NCBI RefSeq assembly: GCF_002019595.1
Contig: NZ_KV917369.1
Coordinates: 5,500,326-5,564,325 of the forward strand
Direction of reading: 5' to 3'
DNA length: 64,000 nt
Origin: Priestia abyssalis
GTDB taxonomy: Bacteria; Bacillota; Bacilli; Bacillales; Bacillaceae_H
Part shown: piece after piece, positions 17,877 through 25,818 of the stretch
How the letters are laid out: each line of letters starts with the position of its first letter
How positions within the stretch are numbered: the first letter of the stretch is position 1
Program-made: the position numbers and the translations under genes
The notes under the pieces: model-generated
Told to the model about the DNA's origin: nothing
What the model saw: the letters and a program-made list of their open reading frames with translations, nothing else
The model's database searches: none

Positions 17877-18935
17877 ATGGATGATCAAAAATACAAAAAA
17901 TGGATAACAACTTTTGGACTAAGCCTCTTTGCCCTGTTAGGCAGTGTGTGGCTGATTAACTATCTCGTCGACCCTTTATGGTTTTACGATCATAAGCTAA
18001 ATATCAATCAAATTCAAAAACCGTTTAATGAGCGTCAGCAAAAGACAAACCGGCTGACCTTTCAAGATGAAACATATGATACATTAATTCTTGGAAGCAG
18101 CCGAATGACGTATGTAAACCAATATGACTTTATTGGCCATGATGCCTTTAACTATGCAGTAGCCTTAGGCTCCATTAAAGAGTTTCCGAACATGATTGAA
18201 TATGCGGAACAGACAAACGGCAAACCTTTCAAAACCATTGTCATTGGCCTTGATTTTTTTGATACGAACTTACATTTGGAAGGGCGGCCCGCTCCTATCG
18301 ATCGTTACATCGAACAGGTCAATGAACCTTTTTACCGGTCTAAAAACCTGTTGTCATTAGATACATTAAAGGTTTCCATTGAAAACATCCGTCATTCCTC
18401 CTCCGGGGAACAATATCCAGATCGCAGCTATAACCGCGACAACGTAGTAGATGCGGAAAAACGTGAATTGGAAAAAACCAAAACAAGAATATATGATGTT
18501 TTATCAAGATATGAAAATATAAATTATGAATATGACGAAACTTATAAACAAGCGCTTGAAAAGGTAGTGGCACAAAATCCGAATTCTACGATTATCGCTT
18601 TAACGACACCTATTACGGCTGTAAGGTTTAAAACAGAGCTAGACAGTCCCGTCGTTCGAGCGGGATATGAGCGATGGCTTCGAGAAAGCGTAGATGTATT
18701 TGACAATGTCTATCACTTCAATGATATTAATAGTATTACAACCGACTTAAGTAATTATTTTGATACAAACCATTTCTATCCTCATATAGGGCGCCTTGTC
18801 GCACATCGGGTCATTGAATACCCTGATCCTGATATCCCAGAGGATTTTGGCAAGCTGCTGAATAAGCAAAATATCGAAACGTATTTAACCAACACTCCGC
18901 TGGGCAGAAATCTTTCAATCCCTTCACAAAAATGA
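17877..18935 (+). CDS. membrane-anchored SGNH/GDSL-like acyltransferase partner (AlgJ/DltD-like)
   Basis: A 352-residue protein with one N-terminal membrane anchor (about residues 13-32) and an extracellular domain. The SGNH block I appears as LILGSSRM (Ser nucleophile), and DTNHFYPHIG near the C-terminus supplies the Asp-x-x-His pair. Partners of MBOAT proteins, such as AlgJ/X, DltD and PatB, receive the acyl group and pass it to a polysaccharide or teichoic acid; that role is inferred here. ATG 17877 is preferred to GTG 17868 because AGGTGG, overlapping the MBOAT stop, lies five bases before it. The polymer acceptor is unknown; no glycan genes are adjacent. Confidence 0.75.
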   Translation: MDDQKYKKWITTFGLSLFALLGSVWLINYLVDPLWFYDHKLNINQIQKPFNERQQKTNRLTFQDETYDTLILGSSRMTYVNQYDFIGHDAFNYAVALGSIKEFPNMIEYAEQTNGKPFKTIVIGLDFFDTNLHLEGRPAPIDRYIEQVNEPFYRSKNLLSLDTLKVSIENIRHSSSGEQYPDRSYNRDNVVDAEKRELEKTKTRIYDVLSRYENINYEYDETYKQALEKVVAQNPNSTIIALTTPITAVRFKTELDSPVVRAGYERWLRESVDVFDNVYHFNDINSITTDLSNYFDTNHFYPHIGRLVAHRVIEYPDPDIPEDFGKLLNKQNIETYLTNTPLGRNLSIPSQK

Positions 18936-18983
18936 AACTGCCTAATAAGTCCTAAACGGTCCATAAAAATTATTTTTTTGCTA

Positions 18984-19036
18984 AAAAGACCCGTCACTGA
19001 ATCCTTCATTTTACTGGATTTCCATGACGGGCTCTT
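18984..19036 (+). terminator. terminator of the MBOAT/SGNH operon
   Basis: AAGACCCGTCA (from 18986) pairs with TGACGGGCTCTT (from 19025), followed by TTC; a second inner AATCC/GGATT pairing strengthens the hairpin. Confidence 0.75.
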
Positions 19037-19040
19037 TCAA

Positions 19041-19087
19041 GAGGATGACTCAAAAAGTGTGCTTTTTATATCTTTTGAGTCATCCTC
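19041..19087. repeat. perfect 15-bp inverted repeat hairpin before glnS
   Basis: GAGGATGACTCAAAA (19041-19055) and TTTTGAGTCATCCTC (19073-19087) are exact complements around a 17-base loop. No T-run follows on either strand. It resembles the gagg-type hairpin after mapP. Confidence 0.8.
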
Positions 19088-19234
19088 TCCAACTAAAATT
19101 CTGCTGTTTCTTGTGTTACAATATTCGCTAACGGACATAATGCTTAATGGAAAAATCCTTCTATATATGTTATATATAAAGGTAAATTAAGCTAACCAAA
19201 CAAGAACTCCAGTATATGAGGAAGGTTGAAAACT

Positions 19235-20899
19235 GTGGAACATAACTCGTCAAATTTTATTAGAAATATTATAAAAGAAGATCTGGAAACCGGTAAACGC
19301 GACCATGTCATTACCCGCTTTCCACCGGAGCCAAATGGCTATTTACATATTGGACACGCCAAATCGATTGTCCTGAACTTCGACTTAGCAGATGAATTTA
19401 ACGGAAAAACGAATTTACGCTTTGACGATACGAATCCATTGAAGGAAGATACTGAATTCGTTGAAGCTATTAAAGAAGATGTAAAATGGCTTGGTTATGA
19501 ATGGGAAGGCCTATTTTTTGCTTCTAATTATTTTGAAGAAATGTATAAAAAAGCCATATTACTTATTAAAAAAGGAAAAGCCTACGTGGATAATCTTTCA
19601 GCGGACGAGATTCGTGAATATCGTGGGACGTTAACAGAACCGGGAAAAGAAAGTCCTTACCGCAACCGTTCAGTTGAGGAAAATCTTGATTTGTTTGAAC
19701 GTATGCGCAAAGGCGAATTCGGCAATGGGGAAAAGGTGTTAAGGGCCAAAATTGATATGAGCTCTCCGAATATCAATTTGCGTGATCCGGTCATTTATCG
19801 TATTGCCCATGCAATTCATCATAATACAGGGGATAAGTGGTGCATTTATCCGATGTACAGCTTCGCACACCCTATCGAGGATGCACTTGAAGGTGTGACG
19901 CATTCTATTTGTACGCTTGAGTTTGAGGATCAACGTCCTTTATACAACTGGGTCGTGGAAGAATGTGAAATGGAAACCAAGCCTCAGCAAATTGAATTTA
20001 ACCGTTTAAACTTAACAAACACCGTTATGAGTAAACGAAAACTCAAACAATTAGTCGATGAAGGCTATGTGGATGGCTGGGATGACCCTCGCATGCCGAC
20101 TATTTCCGGATTAAGAAGAAAAGGGTATACACCTGAGGCCATTCGCGCATTCTGCCGCGAGTTAGGAGTATCGAAGGTTTACAGCACCGTTGATTCCCAA
20201 ATGCTTGATCACTTTGTACGAGAAGATTTAAAAATGAAAGCCCCTCGTACAATGGGGATCATACGCCCGCTAAAAGTGGTCATCACAAACTACCCGGAAG
20301 GCCAGATCGAAATGCTGGAAGCTGAAATCAATCCGGAAAATCCAGAAATGGGAACAAGACAAATTCCGTTCTCAAGAGAGATTTATATAGAGCAGGAAGA
20401 TTTCATGGAAAACCCGCCTAAAAAATATTTCCGTTTATTCCCTGGAAATGAAGTTCGTCTTAAACATGCCTACTTCATTAAATGCGAAGAGGTCATCAAA
20501 GATGAAAACGGAAATGTTGTGGAAGTTCATTGCACTTATGACCCTGAAACAAAAAGCGGTACAGGTTTCACAGGCCGTAAAGTAAAAGGAACGCTTCACT
20601 GGGTGGAGGCTACTCAAGCCATTCCGGCAGAATTTCGTTTATATGAACCGCTTATCTTAGACGAAGAGGCTGAATCGGACGAAGCAGCTGAAAAAGGAAA
20701 AACGTTCCTTGACCGTGTAAACCCTAATTCCTTAGAAGTGTTAAACGGCTACATTGAACCAAATATGAAAGAAGTGAAAGCGCACGATAAGTTCCAATTT
20801 TTCAGACATGGCTACTTTAATGTTGACCCAAAACACACAACTGAAAACCAAATCGTCTTTAACTTGATTGTGTCATTAAAAAGCTCTTTTAAAATGTAA
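19235..20899 (+). CDS. glnS: glutaminyl-tRNA synthetase
   Basis: A class I aminoacyl-tRNA synthetase of about 554 residues that attaches Gln to tRNA(Gln). HIGH is intact in PEPNGYLHIGHAKS (38-41) and the KMSKS loop reads VMSKR near residue 268. The segment DDPRMPTISGLRRKGYTPEAIR and the long C-terminal beta-barrel region identify GlnRS rather than GluRS. GTG 19235 is chosen because AAGG lies nine bases before it and it gives the usual short lead to NFIRNIIKEDL; TTG 19226 abuts the ribosome site. Most Bacillus species make Gln-tRNA through GluRS and GatCAB and lack this gene, so transfer is likely. The leader is too short for a T-box. Confidence 0.93.
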   Translation: MEHNSSNFIRNIIKEDLETGKRDHVITRFPPEPNGYLHIGHAKSIVLNFDLADEFNGKTNLRFDDTNPLKEDTEFVEAIKEDVKWLGYEWEGLFFASNYFEEMYKKAILLIKKGKAYVDNLSADEIREYRGTLTEPGKESPYRNRSVEENLDLFERMRKGEFGNGEKVLRAKIDMSSPNINLRDPVIYRIAHAIHHNTGDKWCIYPMYSFAHPIEDALEGVTHSICTLEFEDQRPLYNWVVEECEMETKPQQIEFNRLNLTNTVMSKRKLKQLVDEGYVDGWDDPRMPTISGLRRKGYTPEAIRAFCRELGVSKVYSTVDSQMLDHFVREDLKMKAPRTMGIIRPLKVVITNYPEGQIEMLEAEINPENPEMGTRQIPFSREIYIEQEDFMENPPKKYFRLFPGNEVRLKHAYFIKCEEVIKDENGNVVEVHCTYDPETKSGTGFTGRKVKGTLHWVEATQAIPAEFRLYEPLILDEEAESDEAAEKGKTFLDRVNPNSLEVLNGYIEPNMKEVKAHDKFQFFRHGYFNVDPKHTTENQIVFNLIVSLKSSFKM

Positions 20900-20912
20900 C
20901 AGTCATGTTACC

Positions 20913-20953
20913 AATATAAAAAAGACCTAAATCTTGATTTAGGTCTTTTTTAT
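20913..20953 (+). terminator. glnS terminator
   Basis: ATAAAAAAGACCTAAAT and ATTTAGGTCTTTTTTAT form a near-perfect stem around CTTG; both strands end in T-runs. Confidence 0.92.
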
Positions 20954-21111
20954 ATTAGTTAATTAATTATCCCCTTATAATTTCTCAAGTTTATTAAGAA
21001 AACCATGACTATCTAAACTACCTCTTAAGGAATCATCCTTCCATCTGGCAACTACAAATGGTAAACATTATACTAAGAATATAAATAATGATTGATAGGA
21101 GATGGCATACA

Positions 21112-22350
21112 TTGAAGAAAGAAATCATGGAAAGGTTTACATCCTATGTAAAAGTGGATACACAGTCTGATGAAAGCAGTGAGACGTGTCCATCTACTCA
21201 AGGGCAGCTGACACTCGGTAAAATGTTAGTGGATGAATTAAAGTCTATCGGCATGAAAGAAGTGACAATGAATCAAAATGGTTACGTAATGGCTACACTT
21301 CCAGCCAATACAGAAAAACAAGTTCCTACAGTGGGCTTTTTAGCACATATTGATACAGCTACTGATTTTACAGGTGCTAATGTCAACCCAAAAATCATCG
21401 AAAACTATGATGGACAGGATATTACTTTAAACGATGCATTACATGTCATTTTGTCTCCAGAAGATTTCCCGGAACTGGCTAATTACAGGGGGCACACGTT
21501 AATCACCACAGACGGTACGACACTCCTTGGTGCTGATAATAAGGCGGGCATTACTGAAATCATGACGGCGATGGCTTATTTAATTCAGCATCCGGAAATC
21601 AAACACGGGAAAATAAGAGTAGCCTTTACTCCGGATGAAGAAATTGGGAGAGGTCCTCATAAATTTGATGTAGCTGCATTTAATGCAGATTTTGCTTATA
21701 CAATAGATGGAGGACCACTCGGGGAACTGCAGTATGAAAGTTTTAATGCCGCCGCTGCAAAAATTACAATTAAAGGAACTAACGTTCACCCGGGAACCGC
21801 TAAAGGAAAAATGATCAATTCCGCAAAGATTGCAATGGAATTCAACAGAAGACTGCCTTCAGAAGAAGCACCTGAATATACAGAAGGATATGAAGGCTTC
21901 TATCACCTCATTTCTATTAATGGTGATGTGGAGAAAACTATTCTGCAATACATTATCCGGGACTTTGACAAAGAAAAGTTTCATGTAAGAAAAGCAACAA
22001 TAGAGGAACTGGTCGAGGAAATGAAAAAACAATATGGCAAAGAAAACATTACACTAGAAATAAACGACCAATATTACAACATGAGAGAAAAAATTGAACC
22101 TAAAAAGGAGATTGTTGATATTGCTTACGAGGCAATGAAAAATTTAGGCATTGAACCGCTTGTCAAACCGATTCGCGGCGGCACTGACGGTTCGCAGTTA
22201 TCTTACATGGGTCTTCCTACACCCAATATATTTACAGGCGGTGAAAACTTCCATGGTAAGTTTGAATACATCTCGGTCCAAAATATGATAAAAGCAACTA
22301 ATGTAATTGTGGAAATCATTAAGCTGATTGAACAAAAAGAAGATATGTAA
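21112..22350 (+). CDS. pepT: peptidase T (tripeptide aminopeptidase, M20B)
   Basis: A cytoplasmic zinc tripeptidase of 412 residues (B. subtilis PepT is 410). Motifs: GFLAHIDTATD (His/Asp zinc ligands), GADNKAG (bridging Asp), TPDEEIGRG (catalytic Glu pair), DGGPLGEL and the late GGTDGSQLS. TTG 21112 is chosen because it gives the family's MKKEIMERFTSYVKVDTQSD start and follows AGGAG; the ATG at 21088 adds eight atypical residues. It is monocistronic, with the strong hairpin at 22382. It marks the last plus-strand housekeeping gene before the partition cassette. Confidence 0.93.
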   Translation: MKKEIMERFTSYVKVDTQSDESSETCPSTQGQLTLGKMLVDELKSIGMKEVTMNQNGYVMATLPANTEKQVPTVGFLAHIDTATDFTGANVNPKIIENYDGQDITLNDALHVILSPEDFPELANYRGHTLITTDGTTLLGADNKAGITEIMTAMAYLIQHPEIKHGKIRVAFTPDEEIGRGPHKFDVAAFNADFAYTIDGGPLGELQYESFNAAAAKITIKGTNVHPGTAKGKMINSAKIAMEFNRRLPSEEAPEYTEGYEGFYHLISINGDVEKTILQYIIRDFDKEKFHVRKATIEELVEEMKKQYGKENITLEINDQYYNMREKIEPKKEIVDIAYEAMKNLGIEPLVKPIRGGTDGSQLSYMGLPTPNIFTGGENFHGKFEYISVQNMIKATNVIVEIIKLIEQKEDM

Positions 22351-22381
22351 AAATACATCATCCTGCAGCCGTTTAAATCTT

Positions 22382-22423
22382 ACAAAAAAGCTAACCCTAA
22401 GCAATAGAGTTAGCTTTTTTGTA
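22382..22423. terminator. bidirectional terminator after pepT
   Basis: ACAAAAAAGCTAAC and TTAGCTTTTTTGT arms flank the loop CCTAAGCAATAGAG; T-runs occur on both strands. It may also stop minus-strand transcription from the parMR-like genes. Confidence 0.88.
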
Positions 22424-22523
22424 GTGTTGAGCCCATATGAAACCTTATTAACTACTCGGTTTGCTTTACTTTTCTTAAACCTTTAACAACGTATGATATC
22501 TTTTCAGGAATGATAGAATTAAT

Positions 22524-23141
22524 TTATTTATTCATTTGAGCAAGAAAGTCTCCAAGGAGATCGTCCATATCCTCTTCTTCCTCCTCTATTTTCCCTTCTT
22601 CAGTATCGAAGAGTCGGCTTTCTTTTGCCATTTCCCAATCAAAGTTATCCAAATCATCATCCTCGTCGACACTTGTTGAATATGCTTCCGTATTTGCCTG
22701 CCTATTGCTTGTTTGCAGCTGGGCATTGACTGAATCCCATTCGATCTCCAAATCCTCTCCAGCAGCTGTCTCTTCTTGAAGATATAAAGCATCCTCAATT
22801 TCTAATGCATTACTATTTAATGATGCAAAGATGGAGGCTGTACGGATCGGATCCGCTAATAGTTGATACATAATACTGCCCAATAGCGCCTCAGAGTGTT
22901 CATGCTTCAACCAATCCCGTTGTGCTTTGTTTAACCCCTTTGGAAGAGGAATGGTGATTGTTTCTCTTTGCTTTGATAGAGAACTATTTACCCCGCTCAG
23001 CACGAACTCGGCAATTTTACTCGAAAAATTTCTTCTTTCGACTTCTTTTAGTCGTTGCAGATGCTTTAAAATATGATCAGGTGTATCTGAGGGGATACGA
23101 AACGTAATGGGCTGCCCTCTCTTCATTTCCGTTTCCTTCAT
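22524..23141 (-). CDS. ParR-like partition adaptor protein
   Basis: A 205-residue protein encoded nine bases downstream of the actin-like gene. The N-terminus GQPITFRIPSDTPDHILKHL looks like the beta strand and first helix of a ribbon-helix-helix DNA-binding domain, continuing with RRNFSSKIAEFV. The middle (PLPKGLNKAQRDWLKHEHSE) is helical. The last 80 residues are very acidic (DEDDDLDNFDWE, then EEEEEDMDDLL), ending in a possible short helix. ParR proteins bind the centromere through RHH domains and contact ParM filaments through the C-terminus. The assignment rests mainly on gene order and this architecture. ATG 23141 has AGGGTG before it. Confidence 0.68.
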   Translation of the reverse strand: MKETEMKRGQPITFRIPSDTPDHILKHLQRLKEVERRNFSSKIAEFVLSGVNSSLSKQRETITIPLPKGLNKAQRDWLKHEHSEALLGSIMYQLLADPIRTASIFASLNSNALEIEDALYLQEETAAGEDLEIEWDSVNAQLQTSNRQANTEAYSTSVDEDDDLDNFDWEMAKESRLFDTEEGKIEEEEEDMDDLLGDFLAQMNK

Positions 23142-23150
23142 GAAATCACC

Positions 23151-24332
23151 CTATTTGGTTTTAGCCATTTTTTGTTCTTCACTTTGCTTCTCTTTTTGAT
23201 TTCTTCTCGAAAAATCAGCAATCAATTTATAATAAGCATTCGCCATCATCCAAATGCTTTCTTTTTCGTCTTCAAAGAAATCGATGTTATATCCATCCAA
23301 GTTATTATTTAATGTTTTAAGATAGTCTTTTAAAATGATAGATCCGCCGCCGATGAAATAACAAATCTCCGTTTGGGAATTTTTTTGCCAAATATTCCGC
23401 AAATGGCGATATTGTTTTTTCGCTAACTCGAGGAGAATCCGATCTACAATATCATGGACGCTTGTACGGCTCCCTTTTACCATGATATGATTTCGATCAT
23501 TCTTTTTTGTAATAATTTCCACAACATCACGTCGACTATCCAGCTCTACCCCATGTTTTGAACGAATTTCTTCTCGAATGGCTTCAAGAGACTCCGATAC
23601 CCCTAAATTAAAGCCCTGTGCCTTGTCATCATCCACCTTACGATTTTTAATGACGGCTATATCCGTTGATAACCCTCCAATATCTTGAATAAGAATTCTC
23701 TTATCAATAAGGTCTTTGTTAATAATGTTCAAATGATTATCCATCACAAGGTTGATAAACGCAGCAAATCCTTCCGGATAAACCTTAACTTCTTCAAATT
23801 TAATATTTACTTTCAAGCCTTGGTATTTAGGTGTAACTAAAAACTCCACTTGGTGAACAGAACTCAATAACCGAGAACGATAGCCAACATCTTTTCCTTC
23901 CTTTACTTCCCTAAGAGGAAGCCCCGTTCCTAATGTATAAGTAGCCTCAATTACATTATTGGAACGTTTAAAAATCTGTTTGTTTTCTTCTCGAGCTGCA
24001 TCTAACGCTAGAGCTGCAAACAGCATAATAAGAGTTTGATCTTCTTCAGATTTACTGCTCCCAGGGTCTAATTCTGTTGAATGACTGCTTTTTGTTGCTA
24101 AATGACCGACACGATAAATAGAATTATTGTCTTTTAAAGTAGGGGAGTGAACACGAATATGGATACCATCAACAGGATTTTGATTGTCTAATTCTTCTAT
24201 TCCAATAATCGGGCGATCTTCAACATCTCTAGCAATCACATTCGGAATATTAATTTCCGCTTCCATTTTCCCGAAAATACCCTTTAATGAATCATTTCCT
24301 ACATCAATTGCTGCAATACGAGCGTTTGTCAA
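23151..24332 (-). CDS. ParM/StbA-family actin-like partition ATPase
   Basis: A protein of about 393 residues with the actin-fold nucleotide motifs in order: phosphate 1 AAIDVGNDSLKG near residue 9, phosphate 2 QDIGGLSTDIAVI near 215, and the adenosine loop FIGGGSIIL near 325. ParM-type filaments push plasmid copies apart during division. TTG 24332 is preferred because AAAGGGG lies nine bases before it; ATG 24341 abuts that site. The basic tail (RRNQKEKQSEEQK) may be a partner contact. It is followed by the ParR-like gene and preceded by the octamer array, the normal parC-parM-parR order. It is normally a plasmid gene, here close to chromosomal oriC. Confidence 0.82.
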   Translation of the reverse strand: MTNARIAAIDVGNDSLKGIFGKMEAEINIPNVIARDVEDRPIIGIEELDNQNPVDGIHIRVHSPTLKDNNSIYRVGHLATKSSHSTELDPGSSKSEEDQTLIMLFAALALDAAREENKQIFKRSNNVIEATYTLGTGLPLREVKEGKDVGYRSRLLSSVHQVEFLVTPKYQGLKVNIKFEEVKVYPEGFAAFINLVMDNHLNIINKDLIDKRILIQDIGGLSTDIAVIKNRKVDDDKAQGFNLGVSESLEAIREEIRSKHGVELDSRRDVVEIITKKNDRNHIMVKGSRTSVHDIVDRILLELAKKQYRHLRNIWQKNSQTEICYFIGGGSIILKDYLKTLNNNLDGYNIDFFEDEKESIWMMANAYYKLIADFSRRNQKEKQSEEQKMAKTK

Positions 24333-24446
24333 AAAAACCATCCCCTTTGTTAATAAGTAATTTTCGCTGATAATTTATATAATTCAGATAATAGATTAAC
24401 GAAGTTTTAAGGATTGGTCAATCCTACTTTTCTATCTTTTACCAAA

Positions 24447-24689
24447 ATGTAAACTTTTAGATTTATTTGTAATCTTGTATACAAAATTGTACACACCCTC
24501 TAAATACGGCTTGTATACGCAATTGTATACATGTTTACTTTTCTGCACACGATTGTACTCATTATGTTTACATGTATACATCTAAGTATACAAATGATTT
24601 ATATCCTTTCCTTTATCCCTCTTTAGACTTAATTAGAAATATATAAATTCTAACAACAATCCCTCTTTTTGTATACTCACTTTATACAC
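24447..24689. repeat. TGTATAC octamer array, candidate parC centromere
   Basis: Octamers close to (T/A)TGTATAC occur in pairs starting 12 bases apart: TTGTATAC 24475 with TTGTACAC 24487; TTGTATAC 24511 with TTGTATAC 24523; ATGTATAC 24572 with AAGTATAC 24584. Another pair, TTGTATAC 24669 and the TATAC at 24683, is one base tighter. ATGTTTAC copies abut the array at 24531 and 24564, and ATGTAAAC is at 24447. A degenerate pair lies at 24543-24560. The array is AT-rich, has no ORF, and lies 115 bases upstream of the parM-like start, where type II centromeres sit. It may also serve as the operator. Confidence 0.7.
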
Positions 24690-24784
24690 GACTGGACAAA
24701 ACCATGTATTCAAAGACTAGGGGCACTATTCCATTTCTTTATGTATCCATGTGCATCATTACTTTTTTTATTCGGCTATGATAA

Positions 24785-25171
24785 ATGGAGGCTCTAGATG
24801 TAAATATTGTGGAGATAGATGTGTGGTCTAAAATGAACCCTCGTTTTGAAAAGGAATTAAAAGATGTTGAAGACGTATCAGATGAAAATTTAGAAAAAAT
24901 TATTGAATTAGAGCCAGATTTAATCATTGGCTTATCAAATATTAAAAATATTGATAAATTAAAACAAATTGCTCCTACTGTAACATATATATAGGATAAA
25001 CTGGATTATTTAACATAGCATGTAGAACTAAGAAAGCTCTTAAACAAAGAAAAAGAAGCAAAAGAATGGGTGGAAGACTTTAAAACGCATGCAAAATCAG
25101 CTTCCTTTAGCGACTTATTTACATTAGAAGATCAATTGAAAGCTCTTGAAGAATTCTTTTTAGGCAAGTAG
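24785..25171 (+). pseudogene. decayed iron-siderophore ABC transporter substrate-binding protein
   Basis: One frame encodes recognisable pieces of a FeuA/YxeB-type siderophore-binding lipoprotein. The first part has NPRFEKELKDVEDVS and LEPDLIIGLS, then KLKQIAPTVTYI. Two in-frame TAG codons follow (24993-24995 and about 25014), then HVELRKLLNKEKEAKEWVE. After that a large internal deletion jumps to the family's C-terminus, FTLEDQLKALEEFFLGK, before the stop. The signal peptide and N-lobe start are missing. It is dead: truncated, stopped twice and internally deleted. A strong terminator follows, as for a once-active gene. Confidence 0.85.
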
Positions 25172-25196
25172 TTTAAATACCCCTTTAAAGACGAGA

Positions 25197-25240
25197 AAAC
25201 CCCTTGAGAAGGATATAATCTCAAGGGGTTTATCACTTTT
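25197..25240 (+). terminator. terminator after siderophore-binding pseudogene
   Basis: AAACCCCTTGAGA and TCTCAAGGGGTTT are exact complements around AGGATATAA; a TTTTTTTTT run follows shortly on the plus strand. Confidence 0.88.
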
Positions 25241-25338
25241 TTTTTAAAGAAGACGATGTTTTCCATGTCTTTATGTTATTCTTTGCTACAACTTCTTTTT
25301 ATATTATTCAAGGTTTTTCACCATTTTAAGAAATCCCG

Positions 25339-25818
25339 TTACTTATGATACGGTTCATTTCGATTAATCCGAAAAGCCCGATACACTTGCTCCAGCAAAA
25401 TGAGGCGCATCAGTTGATGGGGAAAGGTCATTTTCGAAAAGGATAACGTGCCATTAGCCCGTTTCATAACCTCTTTGCTTAATCCAAGCGATCCTCCAAT
25501 GACAAATGCTATCTTGCTTTTTCCGTAAGTAGCCAATTGATCAATGTCTTTAGCCAATTCCTCTGAAGATTTCATTTTCCCTTCAATGGCAAGGGCAATG
25601 ACATGAGTGTCTTCTGATATCTTTGCTAAAATACGTTCACCTTCTTTTAACTTCACTTGTTCCATTTCCAATTCACTCAAATTCTCAGGTGCTTTTTCAT
25701 CTGGCAACTCAATGATATCCACTTTTGTATATGTGGATAACCTTTTTAAATATTCATCAATTCCTTGCTTTAAATACTTTTCTTTTAGTTTTCCAATTGT
25801 GACAATTGAGATATTCAC
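25339..25818 (-). CDS. rlmH: 23S rRNA (pseudouridine1915-N3)-methyltransferase
   Basis: A 159-residue SPOUT methyltransferase, the exact family length when started at GTG 25818, which follows GGGGGTGG. It methylates pseudouridine 1915 in helix 69 of 23S rRNA using SAM. The N-terminus NISIVTIGKLKEKYLKQGI and the SAM-binding knot IGGSLGLSKEV, then MTFPHQLMRLILLEQVYRA, are diagnostic. The 5' part of the gene and its upstream region carry several DnaA boxes. The gene order rlmH next to yyzF and htrC is as in B. subtilis. Confidence 0.95.
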   Translation of the reverse strand: MNISIVTIGKLKEKYLKQGIDEYLKRLSTYTKVDIIELPDEKAPENLSELEMEQVKLKEGERILAKISEDTHVIALAIEGKMKSSEELAKDIDQLATYGKSKIAFVIGGSLGLSKEVMKRANGTLSFSKMTFPHQLMRLILLEQVYRAFRINRNEPYHK

